A model generated the notes under the pieces. It was not told the origin of the DNA, ran no database searches, and saw only the letters and a program-made list of their open reading frames with translations. A stretch of DNA of 64,000 bases. Origin: Pseudovibrio sp. Ad37. GTDB lineage: Bacteria; Pseudomonadota; Alphaproteobacteria; Rhizobiales; Stappiaceae. The position numbers and the translations under genes were made by a program. Shown one piece after another: positions 24,101 to 34,223 of the stretch (positions are counted from its first letter, which is position 1; every line of letters begins with the position of its first letter). Where the stretch lies: assembly GCF_001623075.1 (NCBI RefSeq), contig NZ_LMCF01000021.1:1-64000 (forward strand). Reading direction: 5' to 3'.

Positions 24101-25027
24101 TTAACCGTTCAGGGCTTCAAAGAGCGGCGGTTCTTCGTCCAGTCCCATCAGGCGGCGCGCGGCGGTCAGGGTATTGCTCATCAGCATTGCGATGGTCATT
24201 GGCCCGACACCACGCGGAACTGGGGTGATAGCAGCTGTGTGACCGAGTGCTTCATCAAACGCCACATCGCCCACCAGGCGGGTCTTGCCTTCGCCTTTTT
24301 CAGGCGCTGGAATGCGGTTGATGCCCACGTCAATAACAGTCGCGCCCGGCTTCAACCAGTCGCCTTTGATCATCTGCGGGCGTCCCACTGCAGCGATAAC
24401 AATATCTGCAGTACGAACCACATCAGGAAGATCTTTGGTGCGGGAGTGAGCAATCGTCACTGTGCAGTGCTCTTGCAGCAGCAGCTGAGCAATCGGCTTA
24501 CCAACAATGTTGGAACGGCCAACGATTACAGCGGTTTTGCCGGAAAGGTTGTTGCCAAGTGCTTTCTTTGCCAGCAATACGCTGCCAGCAGGGGTGCATG
24601 GCACAAGCGCACGGTCCGTATTACCGCTGCCCAGCAGGCCAACATTGATCGGATGGAACCCGTCGACGTCTTTCTCAGGCTTAATGAGATCGAGGACCTT
24701 ATTCTCGCTGATGTGCTTCGGCAAAGGCAACTGAACCAGAATACCGTGAATGGTGTCATCTTCGTTCAGTGATGCGACAAGAGCCAGAAGCTCTTCCTCA
24801 TTCACATCAGCTGATAGCGTGTGTGTGACGGAGTTGAAACCACATGCTTTTGCGGTTCGGCCCTTGTTGCGTACATAAACCTGACTGGCAGGGTCTTCAC
24901 CCACAATCACAACAGCCAAACCCGGCTTTATACTTGTCTCAGATTCAAGGCGTGCGACACGTGCAGCAATCTCGTCAGTGACAGATGCAGCAATGGCTTT
25001 GCCGTCGATAATAAGAGCCTCACTCAT
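24101..25027 (-). CDS. folD: Methylene-THF dehydrogenase/methenyl-THF cyclohydrolase FolD
   Basis: A 308-aa bifunctional cytosolic enzyme interconverting 5,10-methylene-, 5,10-methenyl- and 10-formyl-THF with NADP. Signatures are [23 protein letters not shown] (with the catalytic Lys in the [10 protein letters not shown] region), [22 protein letters not shown], the Rossmann [15 protein letters not shown], and the C-terminal [16 protein letters not shown]. It lies 8 bases downstream of purU. The pair controls the 10-formyl-THF pool and formate release, often coupled to methylated-amine or glycine-betaine breakdown. Confidence 0.97.
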   Translation of the reverse strand: MSEALIIDGKAIAASVTDEIAARVARLESETSIKPGLAVVIVGEDPASQVYVRNKGRTAKACGFNSVTHTLSADVNEEELLALVASLNEDDTIHGILVQLPLPKHISENKVLDLIKPEKDVDGFHPINVGLLGSGNTDRALVPCTPAGSVLLAKKALGNNLSGKTAVIVGRSNIVGKPIAQLLLQEHCTVTIAHSRTKDLPDVVRTADIVIAAVGRPQMIKGDWLKPGATVIDVGINRIPAPEKGEGKTRLVGDVAFDEALGHTAAITPVPRGVGPMTIAMLMSNTLTAARRLMGLDEEPPLFEALNG

Positions 25028-25035
25028 GGTAAGTC

Positions 25036-25893
25036 CTATTTAAAGATCACGGTACGGTCACCGTTAAGGAGAATTCGGTGCTCCAGATGATAGCGGACAG
25101 CGCGAGCAAGAACCTGACTTTCCGTATCACGCCCCTGGGCGATGAGTTCGTTCACCGAATGGAAGTGTTCAACCCGGCTCACGTCTTGCTCGATGATTGG
25201 TCCTTCGTCAAGGTCTGCGGTTACATAGTGCGCTGTGGCTCCAACCATCTTGACGCCGCGTGCATGGGCCCGGTGATACGGTTTTGCACCTATAAAGCTT
25301 GGCAGGAAAGAGTGGTGGATATTGATCACCTTGCCCGCAAGCTTCTCACAGAGCTCATTGGAGAGAATCTGCATGTAACGCGCGAGCACCACCAGATCGA
25401 TGTTTTCGCGCTCTACCAAATCAACAATCTGGGCTTCCTGTTCCGCTTTGGTCTCTTTGGTCACTGGCAGATAGTGAAAGGCAATCTGCTCATGCTCAAC
25501 GCGGGACTGATACTTAGTGTGGTTGGAAGCAACCGTCACAAGATCCATCGGCAGCTGTCCAGTGGAGTTGCGGTAGAGCAGGTCGTTCAGACAGTGCCCC
25601 ATCTGTGAGACCAGCACCAGAACACGAGGTTTCTTGGAAAGATCATGCACCTTCCAGTCAAAACCATAGCCGGTTGCAACAGGGCCAAAGCCCTCTTCAA
25701 ACTGTTCTTTGATCATCCCGTCCGGTGCGTTGAAAGAGATGCGCATAAAAAAGCGATCTGTCTCTGCATCGCCGTACTGAGCGCTTTCACAGATGTTGCA
25801 GTTTTGAGAAGCGATTGAGTTTGCAACCGCTGCCACGATCCCTTTTCTGTCTCCGCAGGAAAGGGTGAGCACATAGTTGGCCTTGGTGTTCAT
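25036..25893 (-). CDS. purU: Formyltetrahydrofolate deformylase PurU
   Basis: A 285-aa enzyme releasing formate from 10-formyl-THF. An N-terminal ACT domain ([20 protein letters not shown]) precedes the formyl-transferase fold, with [31 protein letters not shown] (catalytic Asn-His region) and [14 protein letters not shown]. It is the first gene of a two-gene unit with folD and starts at ATG 25893 behind TAGGAGG on the coding strand. Confidence 0.97.
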   Translation of the reverse strand: MNTKANYVLTLSCGDRKGIVAAVANSIASQNCNICESAQYGDAETDRFFMRISFNAPDGMIKEQFEEGFGPVATGYGFDWKVHDLSKKPRVLVLVSQMGHCLNDLLYRNSTGQLPMDLVTVASNHTKYQSRVEHEQIAFHYLPVTKETKAEQEAQIVDLVERENIDLVVLARYMQILSNELCEKLAGKVINIHHSFLPSFIGAKPYHRAHARGVKMVGATAHYVTADLDEGPIIEQDVSRVEHFHSVNELIAQGRDTESQVLARAVRYHLEHRILLNGDRTVIFK

Positions 25894-26268
25894 AGGAGGC
25901 TTAATCTACACGTTTGAACTGAATTTGCTGCCGCGCACAATAGGCGGGAGCACCTAATTTTTAAAGGGTAAATCAACACTGGGGCGCAGAAAAAAGCATT
26001 GTGCTGCAGCAATGTGATTCTTTTTCATAACCACGGTACAAACCACTAAAACCACTAAGCTTGTGCAGACAGATCCAGATACACAGGAGATAGGGTGCCA
26101 AGTAAGGAATTACCCTGATAAATGCATTGGGAGATAATTGGGTATCAAATCAACCAGATTGAGAACAACACCGTAGATTTCTAGATTGAGCTTCGGTGCG
26201 TGCTCTTAAAACCAGATTTTTGAGTGTCTGGAGGCGCATCTGTTCGACCGGTGGGCCGGGGGCGCGTC
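25894..26268. other. Divergent intergenic region, purU/glycosyltransferase
   Basis: No gene or folded RNA was recognised. A TTTTTAAAGGG AT-rich stretch just upstream of purU may belong to its promoter. The in-frame extension of the glycosyltransferase frame back to 26224 is not needed. Confidence 0.45.
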
Positions 26269-27393
26269 ATGAAGCTCTTTATAGTACAGGAAAGCTTCCT
26301 TGATGAAGACATTACTGAGATCACCGAGGTGGTCTCCAACGGCCTTGCTGCGCGTCAACACAACATCACTCTGATCACTCTGACGGGCAAACCAAGAGAC
26401 CTTTCCCACTACTCACCGCGAATTACGCCGGTCTTTCTGGAAAAGGCCAGAGCTGCAGCCGCAGCAGCAGGGGTTGCCAGACTGGTCGAGAAAGAGAAGC
26501 CGGATATCATTCTCTCTCACGGCACAGGCAGTAACATAGCTTGTCTGTCCGCGGTCAAGACACGCTCGCGTTTGAAGGTGCCTGTGGCGATCACGCTCCA
26601 TTCGTCGGTTAACATTTCAGATCGTCTCGCACTGAAAACCCAAAAGAGCGCAGCCACCATAGCAGTGCCGCTGATTTACAGTGAAGCAGAGCGGGTGATC
26701 TGTACGCTCAAGTCTATCGAACATGTCGTTGATCTTTGCGAGCAGGTGCCCAAAGAAAAGATCAGTGTCATCTACAATCCTCTTGTCGAAATGAATGTGT
26801 TTGAAACGGCAGCAGAGCCGATTAAAGAGGAGTGGTTCGAAACGCACGGCACCAGCAAGGTGATAAGCGTCGGGGCCCCGTCCAGTCGCAATGCCCATCA
26901 CCAACTCCTCCGCGCCATGGCACTCAGCCGTTACAAGGATAATCTGCGGGCGTATCTGTTGGGTAAGGGAGAGGAGCAGGAAGAACTCCAGCTGCTGGCA
27001 TCCAATCTGGCACTCGATGATATCGTCACCATGCCGGGCGAAGTCGTCAAACCGGAGAGGTTCCTTAGAGCAGCCAATGTGTATGTCTCAACATCTCAAC
27101 AAGACAGCGTGTCCGGCGAGTTGGTGCGTGCAATGGCCCTGGGAACACCCATCATAGCGCTCGACAGTGGCGCTGGTGCCCGCGAAGTGCTCAGCGATGT
27201 CCGCAATGGCTGGCTCGTTCCATCAGGTGATGCGGACAAACTATCAGAAGCGATCCTCGCCGCAGTGAAATGCGACAGATCTGACGACACTTTGGCCACC
27301 AGAGCACGTGATTTCTCTCAGGAACGTGCAATTGATGCCTATGAGAAACTGCTCCTCTCCATGATTTCTGAGCGTGTCACAGATCTGCACTAA
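26269..27393 (+). CDS. Glycosyltransferase, GT4-like
   Basis: A 374-aa GT-B fold protein. The N-terminal half carries ILSHGTGSNIACLSAVKTR. The C-terminal donor-binding half has VISVGAPSSRNAHHQLLRAM, LLGKGEEQEELQLLASNLALDDIVTMPG and GELVRAMALGTPIIALDSGAGAREVL, with the E-x7-type pattern of the sugar-nucleotide site. The start is at ATG 26269 (MKLFIVQESFLDED); the upstream frame from 26224 adds an Arg/Gly-rich leader. No other polysaccharide genes are near, so its acceptor is unknown. Confidence 0.82.
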   Translation: MKLFIVQESFLDEDITEITEVVSNGLAARQHNITLITLTGKPRDLSHYSPRITPVFLEKARAAAAAAGVARLVEKEKPDIILSHGTGSNIACLSAVKTRSRLKVPVAITLHSSVNISDRLALKTQKSAATIAVPLIYSEAERVICTLKSIEHVVDLCEQVPKEKISVIYNPLVEMNVFETAAEPIKEEWFETHGTSKVISVGAPSSRNAHHQLLRAMALSRYKDNLRAYLLGKGEEQEELQLLASNLALDDIVTMPGEVVKPERFLRAANVYVSTSQQDSVSGELVRAMALGTPIIALDSGAGAREVLSDVRNGWLVPSGDADKLSEAILAAVKCDRSDDTLATRARDFSQERAIDAYEKLLLSMISERVTDLH

Positions 27394-27422
27394 GAGTGAC
27401 CTCCATGGAATTTTCAGCCTAA

Positions 27423-27439
27423 CTAGTTAATATAACTAG
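27423..27439. promoter_or_regulatory. 7-3-7 palindrome upstream of the RND efflux operon
   Basis: CTAGTTA-ATA-TAACTAG is a perfect inverted repeat, 180 bases upstream of the efflux operon. Its size and AT-rich character fit MarR/TetR-type operators that guard efflux pumps. No regulator gene is adjacent. Confidence 0.5.
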
Positions 27440-27618
27440 GTAAAATAGGGTGCCTCACGTCATTAACGTGGGATAACCCGGCACAGACCACAAGCGTGTT
27501 TGACCTGCAAAATCTGCATCAAGTACCATAAGGTCAGCCGTGTTCTTGGCCAGTGTTTGAGTGTGCGTACAGCTTCGTTCTCCGCTAACAATAGATACAG
27601 GTCATTGGAGCACCACTG

Positions 27619-29217
27619 TTGAGTGTCTGGTTCGGTTTTTGTAGCAAGACGAGGAGTTCTCCTGCGCCTACGGTGCGTCGGCGTTCCTCTCTTATGCTGT
27701 TCTTCCTGCTGTCAGCCTGCATGGTAGGCCCGGATTTCAAAAGGCCAGAGCTCTCACCAGAAGCCAAGTTTACCCGCAATGATCCCGGAGCAACTGTGTC
27801 CGCAGACATACAAGGCGGAGCCTCTCAATCCTTCTCTACCCAAAGAGATCTGCCAGGCGAATGGTGGGAGTTGTTTGAGTCAAATGCCCTCAACACGTAT
27901 GTCAGCCTTGCCGTCGCCAACAGTCCCACAATTGCGCAGGCAGAAGCCAATCTCAGACAGGCACAGGAAAATGCCTATGTGGCTGGTGCTGGGCTCTACC
28001 CAACCGTCACTGGCAATGCAAGCCGTAACAGACAGAAGTTCCCCATAGGTGGCGGCGGAGCAAGTGAGATTGTTGCGAACCTGAACCCTTTCTTCACGAC
28101 CTACAGCTTGTCATTGGCCATCTCCTATACACTTGATGTTTGGGGGGGCACACGCCGGAACATTGAATCTCAGGTCGCTAACATTCAGTACTCGCAGTTT
28201 CAGGTCGAGGCAGCACACCTGACGCTCACATCCAACCTGTTGAATGCCGTCATTTTGGAAGCCTCACTCAGAGGTCAGATCCGCGCAACTGAAGAGATAA
28301 TCAAGGCACAACAGCGGCAACTCTCCATTCTCCAAGCACAGTTCAGGTTAGGCGGCGTGGATGAAAGTCAGGTCCTGCAACAACTGGCAACGCTTGAGCA
28401 AACCAAGGCGACTTTGCCACCACTCCAGCAACAATTGGTGGTGCAGAAAAATCAGATCAAAACGTTGGGCGGCTTCTACCCCACCCAGGACATCGTGAAG
28501 GAGTTTGATCTCTCTGATCTGAAACTGCCAAGAAAACTGCCGCTAAGCTTGCCTTCGCAGCTCGTAGCGCGAAGGCCAGACATCCGCTCTGCTGAGGCGC
28601 AACTCTGGCAAGCCAGTGCCAACATCGGTGTTGCATTAGCCAACCAGCTCCCAAGCTTCCAGATTACCGGCAACGTGGGCAACGACTCCGACGTGTTCAA
28701 CCGTCTGTTCTTCTCCGGAACGGGTGCCTGGCAAATAACAACATCCGTAGCTCAAACCGTGTTTGATGCTGGAGCGCTCAACAGTCAGCGTAAAGCTGCG
28801 GTTGCAGCGTTCGAGTCCTCTGCCGCTAATTATCGCGAGGTTGTGCTGACCGCATTTGGCGACACCTCCAATGCGGTCAGCGCTTTGAAGAATGATGCCC
28901 GCGCCCTGAAGGCCAGTCTTGCAGCCGAACGCTCTGCCAGAAAGAGCCTGCGCCTGACCCAGCAACAGTACAATTTAGGCGCTATCGATCTCACAACACT
29001 GCTGCTTGCAGTCCAAACCTATCAGCAAGCGAAGATAAATCTGGTGCAGGCACAAGCCGCACGTTTCACAGACACTGTCGCACTGTTCTTTGCGCTCGGC
29101 GGAGGGTGGTGGAACCGTCCCAATGCCGCACCAATAAGGGATGGAAGACCTCTGACCATCATCTCGGCTGTCCCGCCGTTCAATCGCAAACAGATTCAGC
29201 CGGTGAACCAGCCATGA
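27619..29217 (+). CDS. Outer-membrane efflux lipoprotein, NodT/OprM type
   Basis: A 532-aa TolC-like channel. The basic leader TVRRRSSLMLFFLLSAC ends in a lipobox with the lipidated Cys in LLSAC, followed by MVGPDFKRPEL, the OprM mature start. Two outer-membrane efflux repeats follow, the first from LANVSLAVANSPTIAQAEANLRQA-like sequence and the second around SAEAQLWQASANIGVALA. The start is TTG 27619 with TTGGAG 8 bases upstream; GTG 27673 would also give a complete signal peptide. It is the first gene of a three-gene pump operon, and its stop overlaps the adaptor's ATG (ATGA). Confidence 0.9.
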   Translation: MSVWFGFCSKTRSSPAPTVRRRSSLMLFFLLSACMVGPDFKRPELSPEAKFTRNDPGATVSADIQGGASQSFSTQRDLPGEWWELFESNALNTYVSLAVANSPTIAQAEANLRQAQENAYVAGAGLYPTVTGNASRNRQKFPIGGGGASEIVANLNPFFTTYSLSLAISYTLDVWGGTRRNIESQVANIQYSQFQVEAAHLTLTSNLLNAVILEASLRGQIRATEEIIKAQQRQLSILQAQFRLGGVDESQVLQQLATLEQTKATLPPLQQQLVVQKNQIKTLGGFYPTQDIVKEFDLSDLKLPRKLPLSLPSQLVARRPDIRSAEAQLWQASANIGVALANQLPSFQITGNVGNDSDVFNRLFFSGTGAWQITTSVAQTVFDAGALNSQRKAAVAAFESSAANYREVVLTAFGDTSNAVSALKNDARALKASLAAERSARKSLRLTQQQYNLGAIDLTTLLLAVQTYQQAKINLVQAQAARFTDTVALFFALGGGWWNRPNAAPIRDGRPLTIISAVPPFNRKQIQPVNQP

Positions 29218-30368
29218 ATGAACGCAAAAAGCCCAACACCAAAAAACACATGATCATTATGCTGATTTGCGTCGGTATAGCGTTTGGTGGGCTCTACGGA
29301 TTTCAGCTCTACAAATCCAGAATACTTGGGAAGGTCGTGTCAGGTCTGCAAAACAAGATCGAGACCGTCTCCTCCTACAAATCCACCAAACAACTCTGGA
29401 CCGAAAAAGTCTCGGCAGTTGGCACGCTTGTAGCAATCATGGGTACTGATTTGTCGCCTGAACTTCCCGGTACGGTGACCCATATCAACTTCGCATCTGG
29501 TGAGGACGTCCAGAAAGGCGCGCTGCTGATTGAGTTGGATACCACACAGGAGATTGCGCAACTAAAGTCCTTACAGGCTCAGGAAACTCTGGCGCGTCAA
29601 ACGCTGGACAGAGACCTGAAGCAATACAAAGTCAACGCCGTCAGCAAACAGCAGATCGATTCCGACTGGTCGAGCCTGAGAGACTTTCAGGGACAAGTGC
29701 AAGACCAGCTTGCGATCATTGCCAAGAAAAACATCCGTGCTCCATTCTCAGGCCGTTTGGGCATCCGCCAGGTTAGCGTTGGCCAGTATCTCAATGTGGC
29801 CCAGCCCTACGTCAACCTTCAGCAGCTTGATGATCTCTTCGTTGATTTTTACATCCCCCAGCGCTTTCTGGGCACCATCAAGCGCGCTCAGGAAATTGAG
29901 GTCTCGGCTGATACCTATCCGGGAAAGTCCATCAAAGGCAAAGTGGTTGCCATAGATGCGCAGGTTGACATCAACAACGGTAACGCCAGAGTACGTGGTC
30001 GCTTTGCAAATCCGAATAAAGAACTGATCCCGGGCATGTTCGTCGATGTGCAAACAGTGATATCGGCGCCAAAAGAGCAGGTCACAGTGCCGCAAACGGC
30101 AATCACCTACAACTCCTATGGGGTCAACGTTTATGTGCTGACTAAGACCGACGAAAAGCACATGGATAAACCTGTCTACACTGCCAAGCAGCGCTTCATC
30201 GAGGTCGGTGCAAAACGAGGTGACCAGATCGTGATTTCAAAAGGTCTTAAGGTGGATGAACTCGTAGTGAGTGCAGGGCAGCTCAAGCTCCGCAATGGCT
30301 CCAAGGTCGTCATCGACAACTCAGTGCTGCCACTCAATGACCCTGACCCGAAACCCGTAGAGCAATAG
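29214..30368 (+). CDS. RND efflux periplasmic adaptor (HlyD/MFP family)
   Basis: A 384-aa membrane-fusion protein. A single N-terminal membrane anchor (MIIMLICVGIAFGGLYGF) is followed by a barrel-sandwich half (PGTVTHINFASGEDVQKGALLIELD), a short helical hairpin, the second lipoyl half (IRAPFSGRLGIRQVSVGQYL) and a beta-barrel with VPQTAITYNSYGVNVYVL. It bridges the inner-membrane pump and the OM channel. Start ATG 29214 overlaps the previous stop; the upstream frame to 29106 is a shadow of the previous gene. Confidence 0.93.
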   Translation: MNERKKPNTKKHMIIMLICVGIAFGGLYGFQLYKSRILGKVVSGLQNKIETVSSYKSTKQLWTEKVSAVGTLVAIMGTDLSPELPGTVTHINFASGEDVQKGALLIELDTTQEIAQLKSLQAQETLARQTLDRDLKQYKVNAVSKQQIDSDWSSLRDFQGQVQDQLAIIAKKNIRAPFSGRLGIRQVSVGQYLNVAQPYVNLQQLDDLFVDFYIPQRFLGTIKRAQEIEVSADTYPGKSIKGKVVAIDAQVDINNGNARVRGRFANPNKELIPGMFVDVQTVISAPKEQVTVPQTAITYNSYGVNVYVLTKTDEKHMDKPVYTAKQRFIEVGAKRGDQIVISKGLKVDELVVSAGQLKLRNGSKVVIDNSVLPLNDPDPKPVEQ

Positions 30369-30375
30369 GTGGGCC

Positions 30376-33300
30376 ATGAACAGTTTCACAGAAATTTATG
30401 TTCGTCGCCCCGTTCTGGCCTCCACCATCAGCCTGATGATTTTGGCGCTGGGCTTGCGCGCAATCTTCTTACTACCGGTGTTGGAGTATCCAAAGACGGA
30501 AAACGCTGTCATCACCATTTCAACCACCTTGTTCGGCGCCAGCGCTGAGACTGTCGCGGGCTTCATCACCACCCCGCTGGAAGAAGCAATCGCGCAGGCC
30601 AACGGCATCGACTACATGACCTCGACCAGTGCCAGCACGGTCAGTACCATCACAGTCAATCTGGTGCTCAATTACGACGCGGACAAAGCCCTTACGGAGA
30701 TCAACACTCACATCAGTTCGGTGCTGGACCAGCTGCCGCAGGAAACGCAGAACCCGGTACTCACAATTCAAATCGGTGAGACCATCGATGCTATGTACAT
30801 CGGTTTCACATCCGACGTGATCGACCGTAACCAGCTCACGGACTACATCGTCCGTGTTGTTCAGCCTCAAATACAGGCGATCAACGGAGTTCAAACCGCT
30901 GAACTTATTGGCGAAAAACGCTTTGCAATCCGCGCCTGGCTGTATCCGGATAAACTGGCTGCCTATGGCCTCACTGGCACAGACATCGCAAATGCTCTGG
31001 CCCGCAATGACTTTATCTCCGGCGTAGGCAACACCAAGGGCCAGATGGTGCAGGTGGAACTCACTGCCAACACCAATCTGACAGATGTTGAGGATTTCCG
31101 TCAGCTTGCTGTGGCAGAAAGTGATGGTGCGATCATTCGCCTGCGTGATGTGGGCAGAGTGGAGCTGGGGTCAGAAGATTATAATCTGGCTGTGCTCTAT
31201 TCCGGCAAGGTGGCCGTGTATATTGGGGTGCAGGCCGCGCCAGCCGCAAACGTGCTTGCCATGTTGGACCAAGTACGTCAGGTCGTGCCCAAAATCCAAA
31301 ATGGAATGCCCCCGGGACTGGAAGCACGGATTGTCTACGACTCCGGTCTCTTTATCAACGCCGCAATTGATGAGGTAATCAGCGCCCTTCTTGAAGCATT
31401 AGTGATCGTAACCTTCGTGGTCTTCCTCTTCATCGGCTCCCTGCGCACGGTGGCCATTCCCATCATCGCGATCCCGCTATCGCTCATAGGCACCTTCTTC
31501 ATCATGCTGGTTTTGGGCTACTCCATCAATCTGCTCACACTCTTGGCCCTGGTGCTCGCCATCGGCCTCGTGGTGGATGATGCAATTATCGTGGTGGAGG
31601 ACGTGGAACGACACATCTCGGAAGGCAGTACCCCGTTTCAGGCTGCTATTCAGGCCGGACAAGATCTCGGCAGACCCATTCTCGCGATGACGGTCGTGCT
31701 TGTAGCAGTGTATGCCCCCATTGGCTTTCAGGGCGGTTTGACGGGAGCCCTGTTTACAGAATTCGCCTTCACAGTGGTTGGTTCGGTGACCATTTCAGCC
31801 ATTGTAGCGCTCACTTTGACACCCATGATGAGCTCCAAGATCCTGAAAGCGAGATCACAGGAGACCTCAGGCTGGGATGATGCCATGACCCGCACGGTTG
31901 ATGATATCTACGACCGGTTCCGCAAACGCTACTTGCGCGCCTTGGAAGCCTCACTGGACAACAGACTGGTCGTTCTCACCTTTGCCTTTCTGATCCTCGC
32001 CAGTATTCCCACACTCTATTCCACCTCCCAGCAAGAGCTTGCACCTCAGGAAGATCAGGGCCTTGTTCTGGCGCAGTCAACGCCAGCACCTTCGGCCACC
32101 CTGCAACAAAAAATGCTCTACACAGAAGAAATCTATCGCATCGCCCGAAAGTATTCTGAGGTTGAAGGCGTGTTCCAGCTGGTACTGTCCTCTAGCGTGC
32201 TGTCTGGCGTTCTGCTGACACCGTGGGATGAGCGCGACAAAACGGCCACCGAACTGCAATACGCCATGCAGCCCCCGATGGAAGGCGTGGCAGGTTTCAA
32301 AACCGTGATGTTCCAAAACCCGCCCTTACCGGGCAGCAGCGGCTTGCCCGTGCAATTCGTCATCAAAACCACCCAACCCGTCGATAAACTCAACGCTGTT
32401 GGGTCACAAGTGCTGGAAAAAGCGCAGGCCACGGGTAAGTTCATCTTTATTGATAAGGACTTGAAGATCGATAAGCCGCAGGGCAAAATCAACATCGATC
32501 GGGATCGAGTCGCCGAGCTCGGGCTCACTCTGCAGGATGTGGGGCAATCCCTCACAGCGCTCATGAGTGGCGGTTACATCAACTACTTCGATTTTGATGG
32601 CCGCTCTTACCGGGTCATCCCGCAAATCATTCAGTATGACCGCCTAAATCCGGAACAGCTGTTGGACACCTATATCCGGGTGCCGAACAGCTCGGCAACT
32701 CCAAGCAGTGCGGCGCAAAGCGGAAGCTCGTCACCCAGCTCCGCTGCCAGTTCATCGGCAGCAGGTGCGTCAGGAACGAACACAAGCAGCAATGCTCCGC
32801 GCAGTACAATCGTGCCGCTCTCCAGCGTTGCAACGTTGGATATGCAGGTCACGCCAGAATTCATTCCGCACTTCCAGCAACAAAACTCCATGACGCTCTC
32901 CGGCGTACCCAGCTTTGGGGTACCTCTGGCGGAGGCCTTGCAAGTCCTGCAGCAAATAGCGGCAGAAGAACTGCCAGAAGGTTATGATGTTGATTACGCC
33001 CAACAGTCGCGCCAGTTCGAGCAAGAAAGCAGCGGCTTTGTCGTCACATTCGTGTTTGCGCTGCTTATTATCTTTTTGGCACTTGCAGCCCAGTTCGAAA
33101 GCTTCCGTGACCCGATCATAATTCTCGTCTCGGTTCCAATGTCCATCGCAGGGGCGCTGTTCTTCATCAATATCGGATTGGGCGGAGCGAGCATTAACAT
33201 TTATACGCAGGTTGGGATCATCACGCTCATGGGCCTGATCTCGAAGCACGGCATTCTGATCGTGGAAGTTGCCCGCGAACTCCAGGAAAATCAGGGCGCA

Positions 33301-33600
33301 ACCAAACGTGAAGCCGTGATTGGCGCCTTGCAAATCCGCCTGCGCGCTATCCTGATGACAACCGCCGCCATGGTGCTTGGCGTGATCCCGCTAGTGCTGG
33401 CAAGCGGAGCAGGTGCAGCTTCTCGTTTCAACATGGGACTGGTGATTGCGACTGGCTTGTCCATCGGAACACTCTTCACTTTGTTCGTCGTCCCAAATGT
33501 CTACATGCTCATTGCACAAGATCGCTCCAAACTGGCACAACCCGATGATAAAGCGGAGGAATTGCCAAAGGGAAACGGTGAGCCAGACCCAACCTCATAG
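30376..33600 (+). CDS. RND-family multidrug efflux permease (AcrB/MexF-like) with Ser/Ala-rich insert
   Basis: A 1074-aa inner-membrane proton/drug antiporter with twelve spans and two periplasmic loops. It opens MNSFTEIYVRRPVLASTISL. The TM4 proton-relay pair is in LAIGLVVDDAIIVVEDVERH, and the TM10-12 half has TQVGIITLMGLISKHGILIVE. Residues about 772-811 are a low-complexity run of Ser, Ala, Thr and Gly (SSATPSSAAQSGSSSPSSAA and onward) in the second periplasmic loop, just before IVPLSSVATL. Typical relatives have only a few residues there. Seven bases separate it from the adaptor stop. Confidence 0.95.
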   Translation: MNSFTEIYVRRPVLASTISLMILALGLRAIFLLPVLEYPKTENAVITISTTLFGASAETVAGFITTPLEEAIAQANGIDYMTSTSASTVSTITVNLVLNYDADKALTEINTHISSVLDQLPQETQNPVLTIQIGETIDAMYIGFTSDVIDRNQLTDYIVRVVQPQIQAINGVQTAELIGEKRFAIRAWLYPDKLAAYGLTGTDIANALARNDFISGVGNTKGQMVQVELTANTNLTDVEDFRQLAVAESDGAIIRLRDVGRVELGSEDYNLAVLYSGKVAVYIGVQAAPAANVLAMLDQVRQVVPKIQNGMPPGLEARIVYDSGLFINAAIDEVISALLEALVIVTFVVFLFIGSLRTVAIPIIAIPLSLIGTFFIMLVLGYSINLLTLLALVLAIGLVVDDAIIVVEDVERHISEGSTPFQAAIQAGQDLGRPILAMTVVLVAVYAPIGFQGGLTGALFTEFAFTVVGSVTISAIVALTLTPMMSSKILKARSQETSGWDDAMTRTVDDIYDRFRKRYLRALEASLDNRLVVLTFAFLILASIPTLYSTSQQELAPQEDQGLVLAQSTPAPSATLQQKMLYTEEIYRIARKYSEVEGVFQLVLSSSVLSGVLLTPWDERDKTATELQYAMQPPMEGVAGFKTVMFQNPPLPGSSGLPVQFVIKTTQPVDKLNAVGSQVLEKAQATGKFIFIDKDLKIDKPQGKINIDRDRVAELGLTLQDVGQSLTALMSGGYINYFDFDGRSYRVIPQIIQYDRLNPEQLLDTYIRVPNSSATPSSAAQSGSSSPSSAASSSAAGASGTNTSSNAPRSTIVPLSSVATLDMQVTPEFIPHFQQQNSMTLSGVPSFGVPLAEALQVLQQIAAEELPEGYDVDYAQQSRQFEQESSGFVVTFVFALLIIFLALAAQFESFRDPIIILVSVPMSIAGALFFINIGLGGASINIYTQVGIITLMGLISKHGILIVEVARELQENQGATKREAVIGALQIRLRAILMTTAAMVLGVIPLVLASGAGAASRFNMGLVIATGLSIGTLFTLFVVPNVYMLIAQDRSKLAQPDDKAEELPKGNGEPDPTS

Positions 33601-33852
33601 AGCAGTGGAACAGGACGAACTCTCAAAACGGCAGAATTCCTTGAGGTTTCAAACCTTCTGGGAAATGAGAGAAGCGGTTTTCAGATAAAAAATTACAAAG
33701 GCAAAAGCCCAGAGCAACAAGCCAGTTCCAGCACTCCCGCAATCCGCTTTTATGCTCACCTGTGGAACACTTGTAAGTTTCTCACAGCAAAAAGAAATTG
33801 AGTGGTTGCCTATTCCAAATCATAAAGCTATAACCCGCCCCACACACAGCGA

Positions 33853-33927
33853 TGGGGTGTAGCCAAGTGGTAAGGCAACGGTTTTTGGTATCGTGTACCG
33901 TAGGTTCGAATCCTACCACCCCAGCCA
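33853..33927 (+). tRNA. tRNA-Gln (TTG)
   Basis: A cloverleaf with acceptor TGGGGTG/CACCCCA, discriminator G and encoded CCA, anticodon loop TTTTGGT with anticodon TTG, and T arm TAGG-TTCGAAT-CCTA. Flanking non-coding stretches (33601-33852 and 33928-34223) hold nothing else recognised; no integrase or repeated 3' end marks it as an att site. Confidence 0.95.
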
Positions 33928-34223
33928 TTTTTTCCTGAAAATTTAATCGACTAGCTTAGAGTTAAGCATTGCTTTTATTCGCTCTCTAAAGCCTGTAATG
34001 AGATGTCAGTAACACTGGCTTAAATGCTGTTCTCTGTGCATGCACATTCCGGTTTTCAGTCATACTCCTTCCCAAAAATATGATTGTGTCGAACCTCAAG
34101 AAGATTTTGCATCATGTAACGTGTTGTTTTAATTGAGATAGTAGCACTTCATTGTCTGACGGACTTAGCTTGTCCAAATTTCATTGAGAGTGCGTTGGTC
34201 GCTCAGGCCACTCTGCTACCGGC

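Noticed and set aside
25894-26268. Possible riboswitch upstream of purU-folD
   Set aside because: No glycine or THF aptamer core could be recognised by eye.
33853-33927. tRNA-Gln as an integration site
   Set aside because: No integrase, no repeated tRNA 3' end and no foreign-looking block follows.
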